This document shows, piece after piece, positions 41,127 through 50,301 of a DNA stretch of 64,000 bases. How positions within the stretch are numbered: the first letter of the stretch is position 1; the number at the start of each line of letters is the position of its first letter. This stretch comes from Prevotella sp. oral taxon 299 str. F0039. GTDB taxonomy: Bacteria > Bacteroidota > Bacteroidia > Bacteroidales > Bacteroidaceae. A program made the translations under genes and the position numbers. The notes below the pieces were generated by a model. It ran no database searches. It was not told the DNA's origin and was given only the letters and a program-made list of their open reading frames with translations. Where the stretch lies: positions 124,001 to 188,000 of the forward strand of contig NC_022124.1 in the NCBI RefSeq assembly GCF_000163055.2, written 5' to 3'.

Positions 41127-41591
41127 TCAGGGTGCCGATTCAATTATTTCAGAATAAGAGGGGATATCACTTAAAAACTGATAAGAATGATTCTCATAGT
41201 CCATTTTACAACAAAAATGTTGCAGTCCATTACTCACAATGAGATAGTCTACATGCAACAACATGTTATAAGTACTAATTTGGTCGAATACTTTTTGTGT
41301 TATTGTAATCGAAGGAGCTTTATATTCGATGATAACTTGGGGCTTTAGTGATGTGTTATACAAGATACTGTCTGCTCTAAGTTGCTTGTTTCCACACGAA
41401 AGACTCACCTCATTTGCAAGAAGTGGGGCAGGAAAGCCCTTCTCTTCGATAAGAAAATGTACGAAATGTTGGCGTACCCACTCTTCAGGAGTTAGCGAAA
41501 CATATTTCTTTCGTAGCGAATCTAGTATCAAAGGATGCTCTTTTGTGCCCGACAATTTAATGTTGTATGATGGTAAATTTAATGGAATCAT
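41127..41591 (-). CDS. HsdR_N-domain protein (nuclease-like fold)
   Basis: 154 residues from the ATG at 41591 (MIPLNLPSYNIKLSGTKEH), downstream of an exact -7 box (TATCTTTGC on the minus strand, 41622-41614); the open frame beyond it is not used. The core WVRQHFVHFLIEEKGFPAPL, LRADSILYNTSLKPQVIIEY and KAPSITITQKVFDQISTYN matches the type I restriction enzyme R N-terminal domain, with D...E-x-K residues (ADSILY...IIEYKAP) of a PD-(D/E)xK nuclease. It stands alone without HsdM/S and is divergent from holA, as in other Bacteroidales by recall. A repair or housekeeping role is more likely than restriction. Confidence 0.75.
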   Translation of the reverse strand: MIPLNLPSYNIKLSGTKEHPLILDSLRKKYVSLTPEEWVRQHFVHFLIEEKGFPAPLLANEVSLSCGNKQLRADSILYNTSLKPQVIIEYKAPSITITQKVFDQISTYNMLLHVDYLIVSNGLQHFCCKMDYENHSYQFLSDIPSYSEIIESAP

Positions 41592-41744
41592 TTTATTAAC
41601 TTTGCAAGATAGTGCAAAGATACTGTTATTTTGGTGTAGTAAGAAACTTTTTATCATTGCTTTTTTGCATAAAGATTGATTACTAAAAATAGAGTAGTGG
41701 TGTTTAGGTTGATGCACTATTTCGTTTTATATATATAATAATGT

Positions 41745-42773
41745 ATGACTGAAAAGAAAAGTTCAATTCCTTTCGAAGACATCATGCGCCGTATAGAACA
41801 ACGGCAATATTCACCTGTTTACATATTGATGGGAGACGAATCGTATTACATCGATCAGATAACAGATGCCATAGCAAACTCTGTTTTAAAGCCTGAAGAG
41901 CAGGATTTTAATCAAACAATTCTTTTTGGAGCAGATGTAACAGCAGCTCAAGTGGTAGATATTGCAAAGGGATACCCAATGATGTCGAGCCATAGAGTGG
42001 TGATTGTGAAAGAAGCGCAGAATGTAAAATCGCTCGATGCACTCGAAAAATATCTTGTAAATCCAATGCCTTCAACAATTTTAGTGTGGTGTCATAAAAA
42101 TGGATTAATAGACAAACGCAAGAAAGTTGTATCGAAAGCAGAATCGGTTGGAATTGTCTTCGAAAGTAAGAAAAAACGAGATTACGAATTAAATACTTTC
42201 ATTAACAAATATTTAAAAGAAAAAAATGTGCAAATAGATGACAAGTCTTCGGATATGATTGCTGAGCATGTTGGAGCAGATTTAAGTAGGTTAGTGTCTG
42301 AATTGGATAAAATCATTTTGTCGTTAGATAATCAAAATCGAATAATAACACCAGAAATGGTGGAGCAGAAGATTGGTATTAGTAAAGAATTTAATACGTT
42401 TGAACTTCGAAGTGCCATTATAAATAAAGATGTGTATAAGGCAAATCTCATTATCAACTATTTTGAGAAGAATCCTAAGTCGGGTTCTATATATGCCTTT
42501 CTACCGCTATTGTTCAGCTATTTTCAAAATCTAATGATTGCCTATTATGCTCCCAATAGGAGTAATGAAGCCGATGTTGCAAGGTTTTTAGAATTAAAAT
42601 CGAGTTGGGCTGCCAAAGATTATATACTTGGAATGAGAAACTATTCGGGTGTAAAGGCAATGCAAATTATAGAGAAGATTAGAGAAGTTGATGCAAAAAG
42701 TAAAGGTTTAGATAATCCAAATACATCTGCAGATGAGCTAATGAAGGAGCTTTTATTCTTCATTTTACACTAA
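41745..42773 (+). CDS. holA: DNA polymerase III delta subunit
   Basis: 342 residues. Starts with PFEDIMRRIEQRQYSPVYIL and MGDESYYIDQITDAI, the opening of the HolA ATPase-like domain; the C-terminal part includes LLFSYFQNLMIAYYAP and ends ADELMKELLFFIL. Delta opens the sliding clamp within the clamp-loader complex. Length is normal. It is divergent from the HsdR_N gene and followed by a terminator. Confidence 0.88.
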   Translation: MTEKKSSIPFEDIMRRIEQRQYSPVYILMGDESYYIDQITDAIANSVLKPEEQDFNQTILFGADVTAAQVVDIAKGYPMMSSHRVVIVKEAQNVKSLDALEKYLVNPMPSTILVWCHKNGLIDKRKKVVSKAESVGIVFESKKKRDYELNTFINKYLKEKNVQIDDKSSDMIAEHVGADLSRLVSELDKIILSLDNQNRIITPEMVEQKIGISKEFNTFELRSAIINKDVYKANLIINYFEKNPKSGSIYAFLPLLFSYFQNLMIAYYAPNRSNEADVARFLELKSSWAAKDYILGMRNYSGVKAMQIIEKIREVDAKSKGLDNPNTSADELMKELLFFILH

Positions 42774-42838
42774 AATAGGGTAGTTTTTGCCCGTTTTATT
42801 CTAGAATTGAATTTTTAGTATACAGAAAAAATATACTA

Positions 42839-42877
42839 CAAAGTGGCATAAACAAAGGGTTTTTGCCACTTTTTTTA
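42839..42877 (+). terminator. Rho-independent terminator of holA
   Basis: AAGTGGCA (42841-42848) pairs with TGCCACTT (42864-42871), followed by a run of T. It lies about 65 bp after holA. Confidence 0.75.
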
Positions 42878-43011
42878 TGCTCATATTTTTCGTATTTCTC
42901 AGCAACTTTATCCTTGTTCGTTAATACTAAAGAAATGAAGAAAATGACTTCATTTTTCACTGCTCAATTTATTGTTAAGTTTTGTTTTGTATTTTGCTTT
43001 GTGAAGTTTGA

Positions 43012-43420
43012 AATGTAAATATACAATCTATCTTAATTTCTAAATCAACGTGATACTTTATTAATATAAATATGTAAATATTTACATATTGAAATGAAAT
43101 GTAAATTCGCAAATCGATACTCTTTACAATTCGAGATGTAAATATATTCAGAGTGTAGCATAATGCAATAAGTTACTGAAAACCAATAATTTATTATCTG
43201 TTTACTATATCTTTTGATTTGGTTTAGTATGCAGTTTTGTTCGTAGAATATAGAAAATACCATATTTATAGATGTATATTCGTTTGTAACTACTTAATAA
43301 CCAGTATTTATGTAGTTTTAATTAAAGTAAATAAGAGATTCCTATCATCTTTTGAAATGTATAATATTTAAATGTAAATATACAAATATAAAAACGTAAA
43401 GGACTAATGTAAAGATTTAA
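43012..43420. promoter_or_regulatory. Cluster of ATGTAAAT motifs upstream of the XRE gene
   Basis: In the very AT-rich 770-bp gap after holA, ATGTAAAT or close forms occur at 43013, 43073, 43099, 43136, 43372 and 43407. One copy is part of a perfect 22-bp palindrome (43069-43090, half-site AATATGTAAAT). They precede an XRE regulator gene, so they may be its operator array; alternatively they are a repeat family. No gene is apparent in 42878-43550. Confidence 0.5.
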
Positions 43421-43488
43421 ATATGTATTTGTAAAGTTTTTATTTGCATATTTATTTTAAATTTGTTGCGTATCTCCTTTTTTTGATT

Positions 43489-43497
43489 TATCTTTGT
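43489..43497 (+). promoter_or_regulatory. -7 box of the XRE regulator gene
   Basis: TATCTTTGT fits TAnnTTTG; TTTG at 43462-43465 is a possible -33 element (23-bp spacer). The ATG is 54 bp downstream. Confidence 0.6.
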
Positions 43498-43550
43498 AAT
43501 GTGAATAGAAAAAGCGATTTTCGCAGTATAATTGTAGTAAAAGAGCAAAA

Positions 43551-44015
43551 ATGAAAGATAGAATTCGCCAACTAATGTTACATCAGCATATGTCTCAACA
43601 GACCTTTGCTGATATCTTAGGATTGTCTCCTGCATCATTAAGTAGCATCTTTAATGATCGAACAAAACCAACATTAAATCATGTAGATGCCATTAAGAAG
43701 AAATTTCCTTCTATAAATTTAGATTGGTTGATGTATGGAAATGGTCCGATGTTTTTAGATGATAGTTCGCAAAATGATGATATGTTTGCTAATGAAGGCG
43801 AGCATTTTGAAACCATAAATCCAGATGCTTCTACTGCTAAAGCTATGGCTCCTACTCTAGATTTCGATAATTCTCCATCCTATTCAGGCGTTAATTATAG
43901 CGGTTCTAAAGAGCGTGTGATTATAAAAGAAGTGGAAAAACCACAGCGACAGATAACCGAAATACGTATATTTTTTGATGATCAAACTTGGGAAACCTTT
44001 GTTCCTAAGAAATAA
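43551..44015 (+). CDS. XRE-family helix-turn-helix regulator
   Basis: 154 residues. The N-terminal 65 residues are an XRE helix-turn-helix domain (HMSQQTFADILGLSPASLSS, IFNDRTKPTLNHVDAIKKKF, INLDWLMYGNGPMFLDD). The remainder is a linker rich in Asp/Asn/Ser and a short C-terminal beta segment (EIRIFFDDQTWETFVPKK). There is no peptidase or LexA-type cleavage domain. It has its own promoter and terminator and lies downstream of an array of ATGTAAAT motifs that may be its binding sites. The regulated genes are unknown; backbone position suggests a conserved regulator, not a phage repressor. Confidence 0.8.
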   Translation: MKDRIRQLMLHQHMSQQTFADILGLSPASLSSIFNDRTKPTLNHVDAIKKKFPSINLDWLMYGNGPMFLDDSSQNDDMFANEGEHFETINPDASTAKAMAPTLDFDNSPSYSGVNYSGSKERVIIKEVEKPQRQITEIRIFFDDQTWETFVPKK

Positions 44016-44032
44016 AAGATAAGAAGATATGA

Positions 44033-44070
44033 GATTCTAAGACAGCTATTCGTTTTAGAATCTTATTTTT
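44033..44070 (+). terminator. Rho-independent terminator of the XRE gene
   Basis: GATTCTAA (44033-44040) and TTAGAATC (44055-44062) with TTATTTTTTTT following. It lies 18 bp after the stop. Confidence 0.75.
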
Positions 44071-45001
44071 TTTGTGATTTTTGGGGGCATTTTTGCTCCC
44101 TTTTTTAGTATAAGTTATCAACATATCTAATGTTTACTTATGTTAATTTATTTTGAATTTGATATTCTAGTGTTGATAACTTTTGTCCTAAGAAACTGCC
44201 TTTTAGGTGAGAAATGTCCTTTTATTTAGATGTAACTTTCATCAAAATGAAGCGTAAAAGCATTGAATTTGCAGAGTAAAAGCATTGCTATTATCAGTAA
44301 AAAGCATAGCTATTGCATTCAAATATCACTGCTTTTGCATTGTGAAATTATGGAGGTGCTGTGTCGGGTATATCTCTTATGAGACTGAAACAAGAGCGAG
44401 ATGATGTAGAAAATAATGAATTCTACTTAGAAAGAAATGGTGTTGTAGGTAGAAAACTGACGAAATATGGGCGAATTTTCATTGCTAAAAGCCTTGAGAA
44501 AGCGAAAATAGGAGCTTGAAAGGCTAGAAAAAAGGATTTGTTTTATGGCTTAAAGCGGTTTAATTCCTATATCATTAGATACTTTCGAGCATCGAAAAGT
44601 AGGAATAGAGAGTGGAGATGGGGCATATTTGATTGGAAAAGTCTTTCTTAAGACGTGAAAAAGCCTTTGACAGGAGCGTTCTTTTACTCCGGTCATATTT
44701 CTCTTTCGATATAAAAAAGAGGGCTTATATGATAAAAAAGAATGTTTCTTTAAGTGGTTTTGGTGTGTGATAAAAGGCGATAGACTTATTTATTGACTGC
44801 AGTTTGATTTGAGTTGGAATTCTTTAAGAGTATTCTTGTGTGGCTATTAGAGTGGAAATGCTTCTTTTGGGGCGGTCTTTATGCCGTAGGTAGCATTACA
44901 AAGGTAAAGTATAACTCGCCTTCTAAAGCTTCTGATGTGTATATTTTAGAGCATATTAAACTGGGGCTAAAAGAAGAGTAATGTGCGAATGTATAGCAAA
45001 A
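44071..45001. other. Gene-poor region with repeat cluster
   Basis: About 930 bp without a supported gene. A 46-codon frame from the ATG at 44380 has no recognisable product. A cluster of AAAGCATTG-type repeats at 44253-44343 resembles the one at 54767-54830. The remaining sequence looks like decayed intergenic DNA. Confidence 0.5.
44253..44343. repeat. Interspersed AAAGCATTG repeat, copy 1
   Basis: GTAAAAGCATTG occurs at 44253 and 44276, GTAAAAAGCATAG at 44297 and the inverse TGCTTTTGCATTG near 44329. The same words (ACATTG, AGCATTG, AAAAGCATTGC) recur at 54767-54830, so this is a dispersed family in intergenic DNA, able to fold into hairpins. Confidence 0.5.
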
Positions 45002-45040
45002 GACAAGAGTGCAATCGACATAATCAATTGCACTCTTGTC
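45002..45040 (-). terminator. Terminator of the pan operon
   Basis: GACAAGAGTGCAAT (45002-45015) and ATTGCACTCTTGTC (45027-45040) form a perfect 14-bp stem with an 11-nt loop; on the minus strand TTTTGC follows. It lies about 160 bp downstream of panD. Confidence 0.7.
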
Positions 45041-45201
45041 TAATCTTATTCTGTTTCGATTGTTAATCCCTCGCTCGAACTTAGATTTAGTCCTGCTTTT
45101 AAGTTCGCTTTAAGCTGTTTTAATGTCATTTTAAATGGCTTTGAAGAGCCTACTTAAAAATAGTTTTATAAAACAAGTAAATCGTGTTTGCAGGCGAGTT
45201 G

Positions 45202-45549
45202 TTATCGCTCGATCTTATTATCTTTGGGGAATACCACCCAAGGTTTAAAGGTTTTAGCCTCTTCAAAGTCCATGAGTGCGTATGAAATGATGATAATAGT
45301 GTCGCCAATTTGCACCTTTCTAGCTGCTGCTCCGTTTAAACATACGCAGCCAGAACCACGTTCTCCGGCTATAATATAGGTTTCAAGGCGTTCTCCATTG
45401 TTGTTATCTACAATCTGAACCTTCTCTCCTGCAATCATATTTGCAGCGTCTAAAAGATCCTCATCGATAGTTATACTTCCTATATAGTTAAGATTTGCAT
45501 CGGTAACTTTAACTCGATGTAATTTCGATTTTAAAACTTGAATCATCAT
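45202..45549 (-). CDS. panD: Aspartate 1-decarboxylase
   Basis: 115 residues. The self-cleavage site is YIGSITID, with Gly24-Ser25 in the canonical position from the start at 45549 ([12 protein letters not shown]); Ser25 becomes the pyruvoyl cofactor. Asparagine and Gly-rich blocks [20 protein letters not shown] are typical. It makes beta-alanine for pantothenate. It follows panC by 62 bp on the same strand, so both are probably co-transcribed. Confidence 0.92.
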   Translation of the reverse strand: MMIQVLKSKLHRVKVTDANLNYIGSITIDEDLLDAANMIAGEKVQIVDNNNGERLETYIIAGERGSGCVCLNGAAARKVQIGDTIIIISYALMDFEEAKTFKPWVVFPKDNKIER

Positions 45550-45611
45550 GTTTTTATCTCTTTCTCTTTCTTTTTGCCTCTTACAGTGTTGTGATAGTTG
45601 CTTTATGGGGC

Positions 45612-46460
45612 TTATTTATATTTGATGTGGTCGATCAGGCGGATAGGAGTTGCGCCACAATATACGGTGATGCAGCCTACGATATAAGGCGAGTCGTTCC
45701 ACGAATGTACTGTTTCTAGTGTGTTTCCGTCTACAATTTCGAAGTATTCCACCTCTAATTGGTCAACGGCATTAATCGAATTGATTACCTCTTGTTGAAG
45801 TTCGTCTACCGATAAGCAGTCTTTCTTTGTTATGCTTTCCTTTAAAATGCGGTAGATATTGGCTGCAATAGTTCGTTCTTCGCTTGTTAGTAGGGCGTTA
45901 CGAGAGCTCATTGCTAATCCACTTTCCTCTCTAATGATAGGACATTCGATAATGTTGATATCTAGATTTAAATACTTTACGAGTTGTTTTATAACACAAA
46001 TCTGTTGCCAATCCTTTTCTCCAAAGTATGCATTGTGTGGTTTTGTGATATAAAATAGGCGAGAAACAACCTGACAAACGCCATTAAAATGTCCTGGACG
46101 CTTTGCTCCTTCCATTACAGTTGATGTCGGTGGAAATTCAAAGTGGCGGTTATCAGGAGTTGGATACATCTCTTTGGGGGTGGGAGCGAATACGATGTCG
46201 GCTCCAACTTCGTTCAAAATTTTACAATCTTCCTCAAAAGTTCGAGGATAACGCTCAAGGTCTTTGGGGTCGTTAAACTGTGTGGGATTAAGAAATACCG
46301 ATACAATTGTAATGTCATTATCGGCAACACACTGCTTAACCAATGATGCATGACCTTGGTGTAGTGCTCCCATGGTAGGTACAAGTCCTATCTTTTTGTT
46401 AGCTTTTCTTAAGTAGAAAAGCTCATTTTGTAGGTCTACAATGTTGTCAAAAATCTTCAT
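45612..46460 (-). CDS. panC: Pantothenate synthetase
   Basis: 282 residues. The ATP-binding HIGH-like motif is [16 protein letters not shown], and KMSKS-type region is [21 protein letters not shown]-type block [20 protein letters not shown] is present. It joins pantoate and beta-alanine with ATP. Length is standard. First gene of the panC-panD unit. Confidence 0.93.
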   Translation of the reverse strand: MKIFDNIVDLQNELFYLRKANKKIGLVPTMGALHQGHASLVKQCVADNDITIVSVFLNPTQFNDPKDLERYPRTFEEDCKILNEVGADIVFAPTPKEMYPTPDNRHFEFPPTSTVMEGAKRPGHFNGVCQVVSRLFYITKPHNAYFGEKDWQQICVIKQLVKYLNLDINIIECPIIREESGLAMSSRNALLTSEERTIAANIYRILKESITKKDCLSVDELQQEVINSINAVDQLEVEYFEIVDGNTLETVHSWNDSPYIVGCITVYCGATPIRLIDHIKYK

Positions 46461-46590
46461 TTTGTTTTCTTCTTGAATGACAAATCAAGTGAATTATTGA
46501 GTGCAAAATAACAACTTTTTTCTTTAATATCGAAAAATAACAATAAAAATATAAGATAAAAGTCCTATATATTAATAATAATGTGGTTAC

Positions 46591-46625
46591 TTGAACTTTA
46601 GTTCAATAAAAAATAGTATCTTTGC
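46591..46625 (+). promoter_or_regulatory. Promoter with palindrome before the glycogen synthase gene
   Basis: An exact -7 box TATCTTTGC (46617-46625) lies 22 bp before the ATG. The palindrome TTGAAC-TTTA-GTTCAA (46591-46606) covers the -33 region, where a repressor or activator could bind. Confidence 0.6.
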
Positions 46626-46646
46626 AAATAACAAATTAAAATCAAA

Positions 46647-47459
46647 ATGGCAAAGAAAATATTATTCATCAACCAAGAGATTACACCTTATGTCCCTGAA
46701 ACTGCCTTATCATTGAAAGGTATAGAGGTTCCCAAAACAATTCAAGAGAATGGTTTTGAGATTCGTACTTTTATGCCAAAGTGGGGTATTATTAATGAAC
46801 GTAGAGGTCAATTACATGAAGTTATTCGTCTTTCGGGGATGAATCTTATTATAGATGATACCGACCATCCATTGATAATTAAGGTTGCTTCAGTTCCTCA
46901 AGCACGTGTACAAGTGTACTTTATTGATAATGATGATTTCTTTATGAAGCGTCAAATGGCAGTAGATGAAGAAGGAAACGAATATAATGACAATGGAGAA
47001 CGTGCTATCTTCTTTGCTCGTGGTGTGTTAGAAACAGTGAAAAAGCTACGTTGGACACCAGATATTATTCATTGTCAGGGTTGGATGTCGTCAATCATTC
47101 CACTCTATATCAAAACTGCTTATCACGATGAGCCTTCGTTTGCAAACACAAAAGTGGTTACTTCTTTATTCAACGATAAACTACAATCAGATTTCAAAGA
47201 CAATCTTAAAGACTGCTTAGAGTTTAGAGATGCCAACAAAAAAGTGCTCAAACCATATAACGATAAGTTTGATTTTAATGAGCTAACAAAGCTTGCAATT
47301 GATTTTAGTGATGGTATTATTGAGGCCGTTCCTAATGAAAATAAAGATATGTTAGCCTACGCTTCAGAGAAAGGTAAGTTTGTTTTGAATCATTCGGAAG
47401 CAGACCTTGCTACGGAATATAGCAATTTCTATAATCAAATTCTTGGCGAAACAGAATAA
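46647..47459 (+). CDS. Glycogen/starch synthase-like protein (GT5 N-terminal domain only)
   Basis: 270 residues. Begins MAKKILFINQEITPYVPETA, and has FEIRTFMPKWGIINERRGQL and PDIIHCQGWMSSIIPLYIKT, the N-terminal Rossmann domain of GT5 glycogen synthases. A full synthase is about 480-550 residues; the C-terminal nucleotide-sugar-binding domain is absent. Short forms like this, next to DUF4270 genes, are common in Bacteroidales by recall, so it is a genuine gene and not a truncation. Its enzymatic role is uncertain. Likely transcribed with the DUF4270 gene downstream. Confidence 0.8.
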   Translation: MAKKILFINQEITPYVPETALSLKGIEVPKTIQENGFEIRTFMPKWGIINERRGQLHEVIRLSGMNLIIDDTDHPLIIKVASVPQARVQVYFIDNDDFFMKRQMAVDEEGNEYNDNGERAIFFARGVLETVKKLRWTPDIIHCQGWMSSIIPLYIKTAYHDEPSFANTKVVTSLFNDKLQSDFKDNLKDCLEFRDANKKVLKPYNDKFDFNELTKLAIDFSDGIIEAVPNENKDMLAYASEKGKFVLNHSEADLATEYSNFYNQILGETE

Positions 47460-47572
47460 TACCGAATATTAATTAGTTAGAACGGGCAGTGCAACTACCA
47501 TGAATATCGGTAGGAGTGATGTTTTGTGAGATGATTGAATATCAATCGAAGACATTGAAAAGAAAGAGAACT

Positions 47573-49009
47573 ATGCGTTTAAAATATTTATTTATTTGCT
47601 GTTTGGGCATGCTTTTAGCAGCTTCGTGCAGCGAGAATACATCAAATCTTGGTGGTAGCCTTATTGATGATACAGATAAGTTGACTATTAATTCAGACTC
47701 GTTTGAGGTGAGTACAAAATCTGTTTTGTCTGGTGCAGTACTATCCAGAGATGTAAATAACCATTTAGGAAAAGTGCTAGATGCAGAAACAGGGACATAC
47801 ATCACAAGTAATTTTATGACCCAATTCTATTGTCCTAACGACTTTTCGCTTCCTAAAACAGATAGTATTGTAAGCAAAGATGCTAGTGGCGTTTATGCTG
47901 ATTCGTGCAGAATAACTCTTTATTATGATTCTTTTTATGGTGACTCTTTAACAAAGATGAAGGTTACAGCATTCATCATGGATCAGCCAATGCTTGAAAA
48001 TAGAGAGTATAAGTCGGACTTTAATCCTGAAGTATCGCCTTATATCACCAGCAACAGCACAAAATATGAGAAAGTATATTCACTTGTTGATATGAATATA
48101 CCAGCAACTGTGCGTTCTAAAAAGACCTATTATAAAGGTATTACCATTGATTTAAATAGTAAATATTACGATAAGAACAATGTTGAATATAAGAACTTTG
48201 GTACTTATTTGATGAAGCAATACTATTCAAATCCTAGCTATTTTGCTAATCCTTTGCAGTTCATAAAGAACGTTCTGCCAGGTATCTACTTCAAATCAAC
48301 GTCTGGTGTGGGTGCAATGGCAAACATTAGTGCAGTAGATATCAGTGTATTCTTCCGCTTAAAGAAGAATGGAAAAGATACAAAGGGTGGCGTTTCATTC
48401 TCCGGAACAGAAGAAGTTCTCTCTACAACTTATGTTCAAAACGACCAAACAAAGTTGAACTCACTTGTAAACGAGACACAACACACTTACTTAAAGACTC
48501 CTGCAGGTATCTACACTCAAATGGAATTGCCAGTTGAAAAGATTATGCAAGGACATGATAACGATACTATCAGCTCTGCTAAGATTATGCTTCATCGCAT
48601 CAATAACACCACAGCATCGCAATATGCCTTCAATGTTCCAACAACAGTGATGTTGATTCCTGTAGACGAAGCAAATACTTTCTTCTCTCAAAGAAAGCTT
48701 GCAGACAATAAAACAAGTTATCTTGCAGAATATAGTAAGACATACAATACTTATACATTTAACAACATCAGTAAATTAGTTCATACAATGTATAAGGCGA
48801 AGAAGAATGGAACAGCTAGCGCAAACTGGAACAAAGTGCTCTTAATTCCTGTGAAAGCAATTTACTCTTCAGACGCTTCAAGTGGCTTAACAATCCTTTC
48901 TTCGGTTGAACCAGATATGTCTTTAACAAGTACTAAGCTTGTTGGAGGAGCTAATAACACTAACGGAAAGGTTTTGATAAACGTTATCTATAGTAAGTTT
49001 AATCGCTAA
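47573..49009 (+). CDS. DUF4270 lipoprotein
   Basis: 478 residues from the ATG at 47573 (MRLKYLFICCLGMLLAASC), which gives a clean lipoprotein signal (lipobox LAASC); an open extension to 47516 is discounted. The mature part is rich in beta strands (YEKVYSLVDMNIPATVRSKK, TYYKGITIDLNSKYYDKNNV), as in DUF4270. Function unknown; a surface or periplasmic protein. It follows the glycogen synthase-like gene, the usual arrangement in Bacteroidales. Confidence 0.85.
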   Translation: MRLKYLFICCLGMLLAASCSENTSNLGGSLIDDTDKLTINSDSFEVSTKSVLSGAVLSRDVNNHLGKVLDAETGTYITSNFMTQFYCPNDFSLPKTDSIVSKDASGVYADSCRITLYYDSFYGDSLTKMKVTAFIMDQPMLENREYKSDFNPEVSPYITSNSTKYEKVYSLVDMNIPATVRSKKTYYKGITIDLNSKYYDKNNVEYKNFGTYLMKQYYSNPSYFANPLQFIKNVLPGIYFKSTSGVGAMANISAVDISVFFRLKKNGKDTKGGVSFSGTEEVLSTTYVQNDQTKLNSLVNETQHTYLKTPAGIYTQMELPVEKIMQGHDNDTISSAKIMLHRINNTTASQYAFNVPTTVMLIPVDEANTFFSQRKLADNKTSYLAEYSKTYNTYTFNNISKLVHTMYKAKKNGTASANWNKVLLIPVKAIYSSDASSGLTILSSVEPDMSLTSTKLVGGANNTNGKVLINVIYSKFNR

Positions 49010-49138
49010 ATGGCAGATAATTTCTTAGAGAAACAAAGAGCAAACTACGAGCAAAGAAAGGCTCAGTGGCTTAAGAAAAAGAGATTAGTGAGAATGGTTG
49101 TTCGAACAATTGATAAGCCAGAAGACGAGAGTTTGTAG
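49010..49138 (+). CDS. Small conserved-looking protein, 42 residues
   Basis: The ATG directly follows the TAA of the DUF4270 gene (no gap). The product is MADNFLEKQRANYEQRKAQW followed by LKKKRLVRMVVRTIDKPEDE and SL; highly charged and helical. I recall similar short proteins (often misnamed dehydrogenase) in Bacteroidales genomes. Its coding status is supported by the tight coupling to the preceding gene. Function unknown. Confidence 0.6.
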   Translation: MADNFLEKQRANYEQRKAQWLKKKRLVRMVVRTIDKPEDESL

Positions 49139-50205
49139 CTTGTTGAATGGAATAAAGTTATTGAAATAAGAAGAAATAGGGTGGTACTTTTTATGAAGTA
49201 TCACCTTCTATTTTTTATTTCAGATAACTTTTCTACATGTTTTCTTAGATACATTTAGGTACAATGATTTTCTTTTACAACTAGGATGATGCTCACTTAA
49301 AATATATTTTCAACTAGAAAAAAAGTATGTAAGTCTCTTCATTATTTATTCCCAGAAGTTGTTTTATAAACCTTTTGGTAGAATTGGAAAGAAGAAGATT
49401 GTAATTTTTAATCTTGTTTCTCAAGAATGTTATGTTTGTCAAACGATATTTTAAGGAAGAAGTGTAAGAAGTTGTACAATAAGAGTATTGTTTATTAGGC
49501 TTTTACATAATGCACAAAGTCGAAAGCGAAAGCGTGTTTCTCGTCTTTTTCGTGATGTTCTCTGCTCTTTTCTTTCCACTCTTTATAATCAGGAAAGAAG
49601 GTATCGGATGCTCGGGCACATCGTTTACCTCGGTAAGAATCAACTCTTCGGCAAAATCTAAGCATTGTTCATACACCTTTCCTCCACCTATAATGAATAC
49701 CTTTTAGTCGTTTTGACAAGCAGAAAGAGCCTCTTCGAGTGAGTGATACACTTCGCATCCTTCAGGAATAACTATGGGAATGTACAAGGGAAAGAACTTT
49801 ATTCTCCACTCTTCTTTCGCCTTTTCAACCCAAATCAATCGACAAGCGTTTTTCGATGAAGACGTTTTTTATCAACAAGCGATATCTTTCTTGCGAAAAG
49901 AAGCCATCACTCTATCCCCCGAAACTCCTAAAGGTATTGTGCTAATAAGCTATAACGACTAAGCAATAGGATTCGTAAACAATCTTGGGAACAGAGCTAA
50001 CAAATTGTATTCGAATGAATGGAAAATTAAAAGTAGATATCTTCCCGAAGTTATTCCTAGCGTTATCACTTTATAAAAAGCATCATTTTTTATCACAAGA
50101 ATAAAGTTTTTCGTTTAGAAAAAACATTCATAAATGATTCGGAAACATCGCTTTGGTGTATTCGAGTCATTATTTTTAGGTATTGCATCATTCTCTTTCT
50201 CCCTG
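49139..50205. other. Gene-poor region with a folA fragment
   Basis: About 1.07 kb. It holds the folA 3' fragment (49495-49765) and an open 62-codon frame (49774-49962; FFDEDVFYQQAISFLRKEAI, ending GIVLISYND) that I cannot assign. The rest shows no gene. Confidence 0.55.
49495..49765 (-). pseudogene. Partial copy of folA (dihydrofolate reductase 3' end)
   Basis: Nearly identical to the 3' part of folA at 55046-55318 in the same orientation. Differences include a single-base deletion (GGATGCTCGG instead of GGCATGCTCGG) and a stop in place of Glu where folA has GACGAAAAG (here GACTAAAAG). Weaker similarity extends to about 49450. The 5' part of folA is missing, so no enzyme can be made. The two copies lie 5.5 kb apart and flank the SusC/SusD locus. 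Confidence 0.85.
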
Positions 50206-50214
50206 TATCTTTGC
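50206..50214 (+). promoter_or_regulatory. -7 box of the SusC/SusD operon
   Basis: TATCTTTGC is an exact match, 88 bp before the start at 50302. The leader is long enough for control elements, but none was recognised. Confidence 0.65.
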
Positions 50215-50301
50215 ACCATATTTAAATACCTAGTCAATTTTATTGCTTTATAAAGAGATAGAATGACAGGTGTTTTCGGGATAAAAATAAATTATATTAT
50301 C

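Noticed and set aside
41127..41591. Restriction-modification locus
   Set aside because: Only an HsdR_N-type domain is present; no methyltransferase or specificity subunit nearby, and the gene sits in backbone context.
43012..43420. CRISPR array
   Set aside because: The ATGTAAAT words are short, irregularly spaced and lack repeat-spacer structure; no cas genes in the window.
49510..49707. 65-codon plus-strand frame
   Set aside because: It is the antisense of the folA fragment; the same frame exists opposite intact folA.
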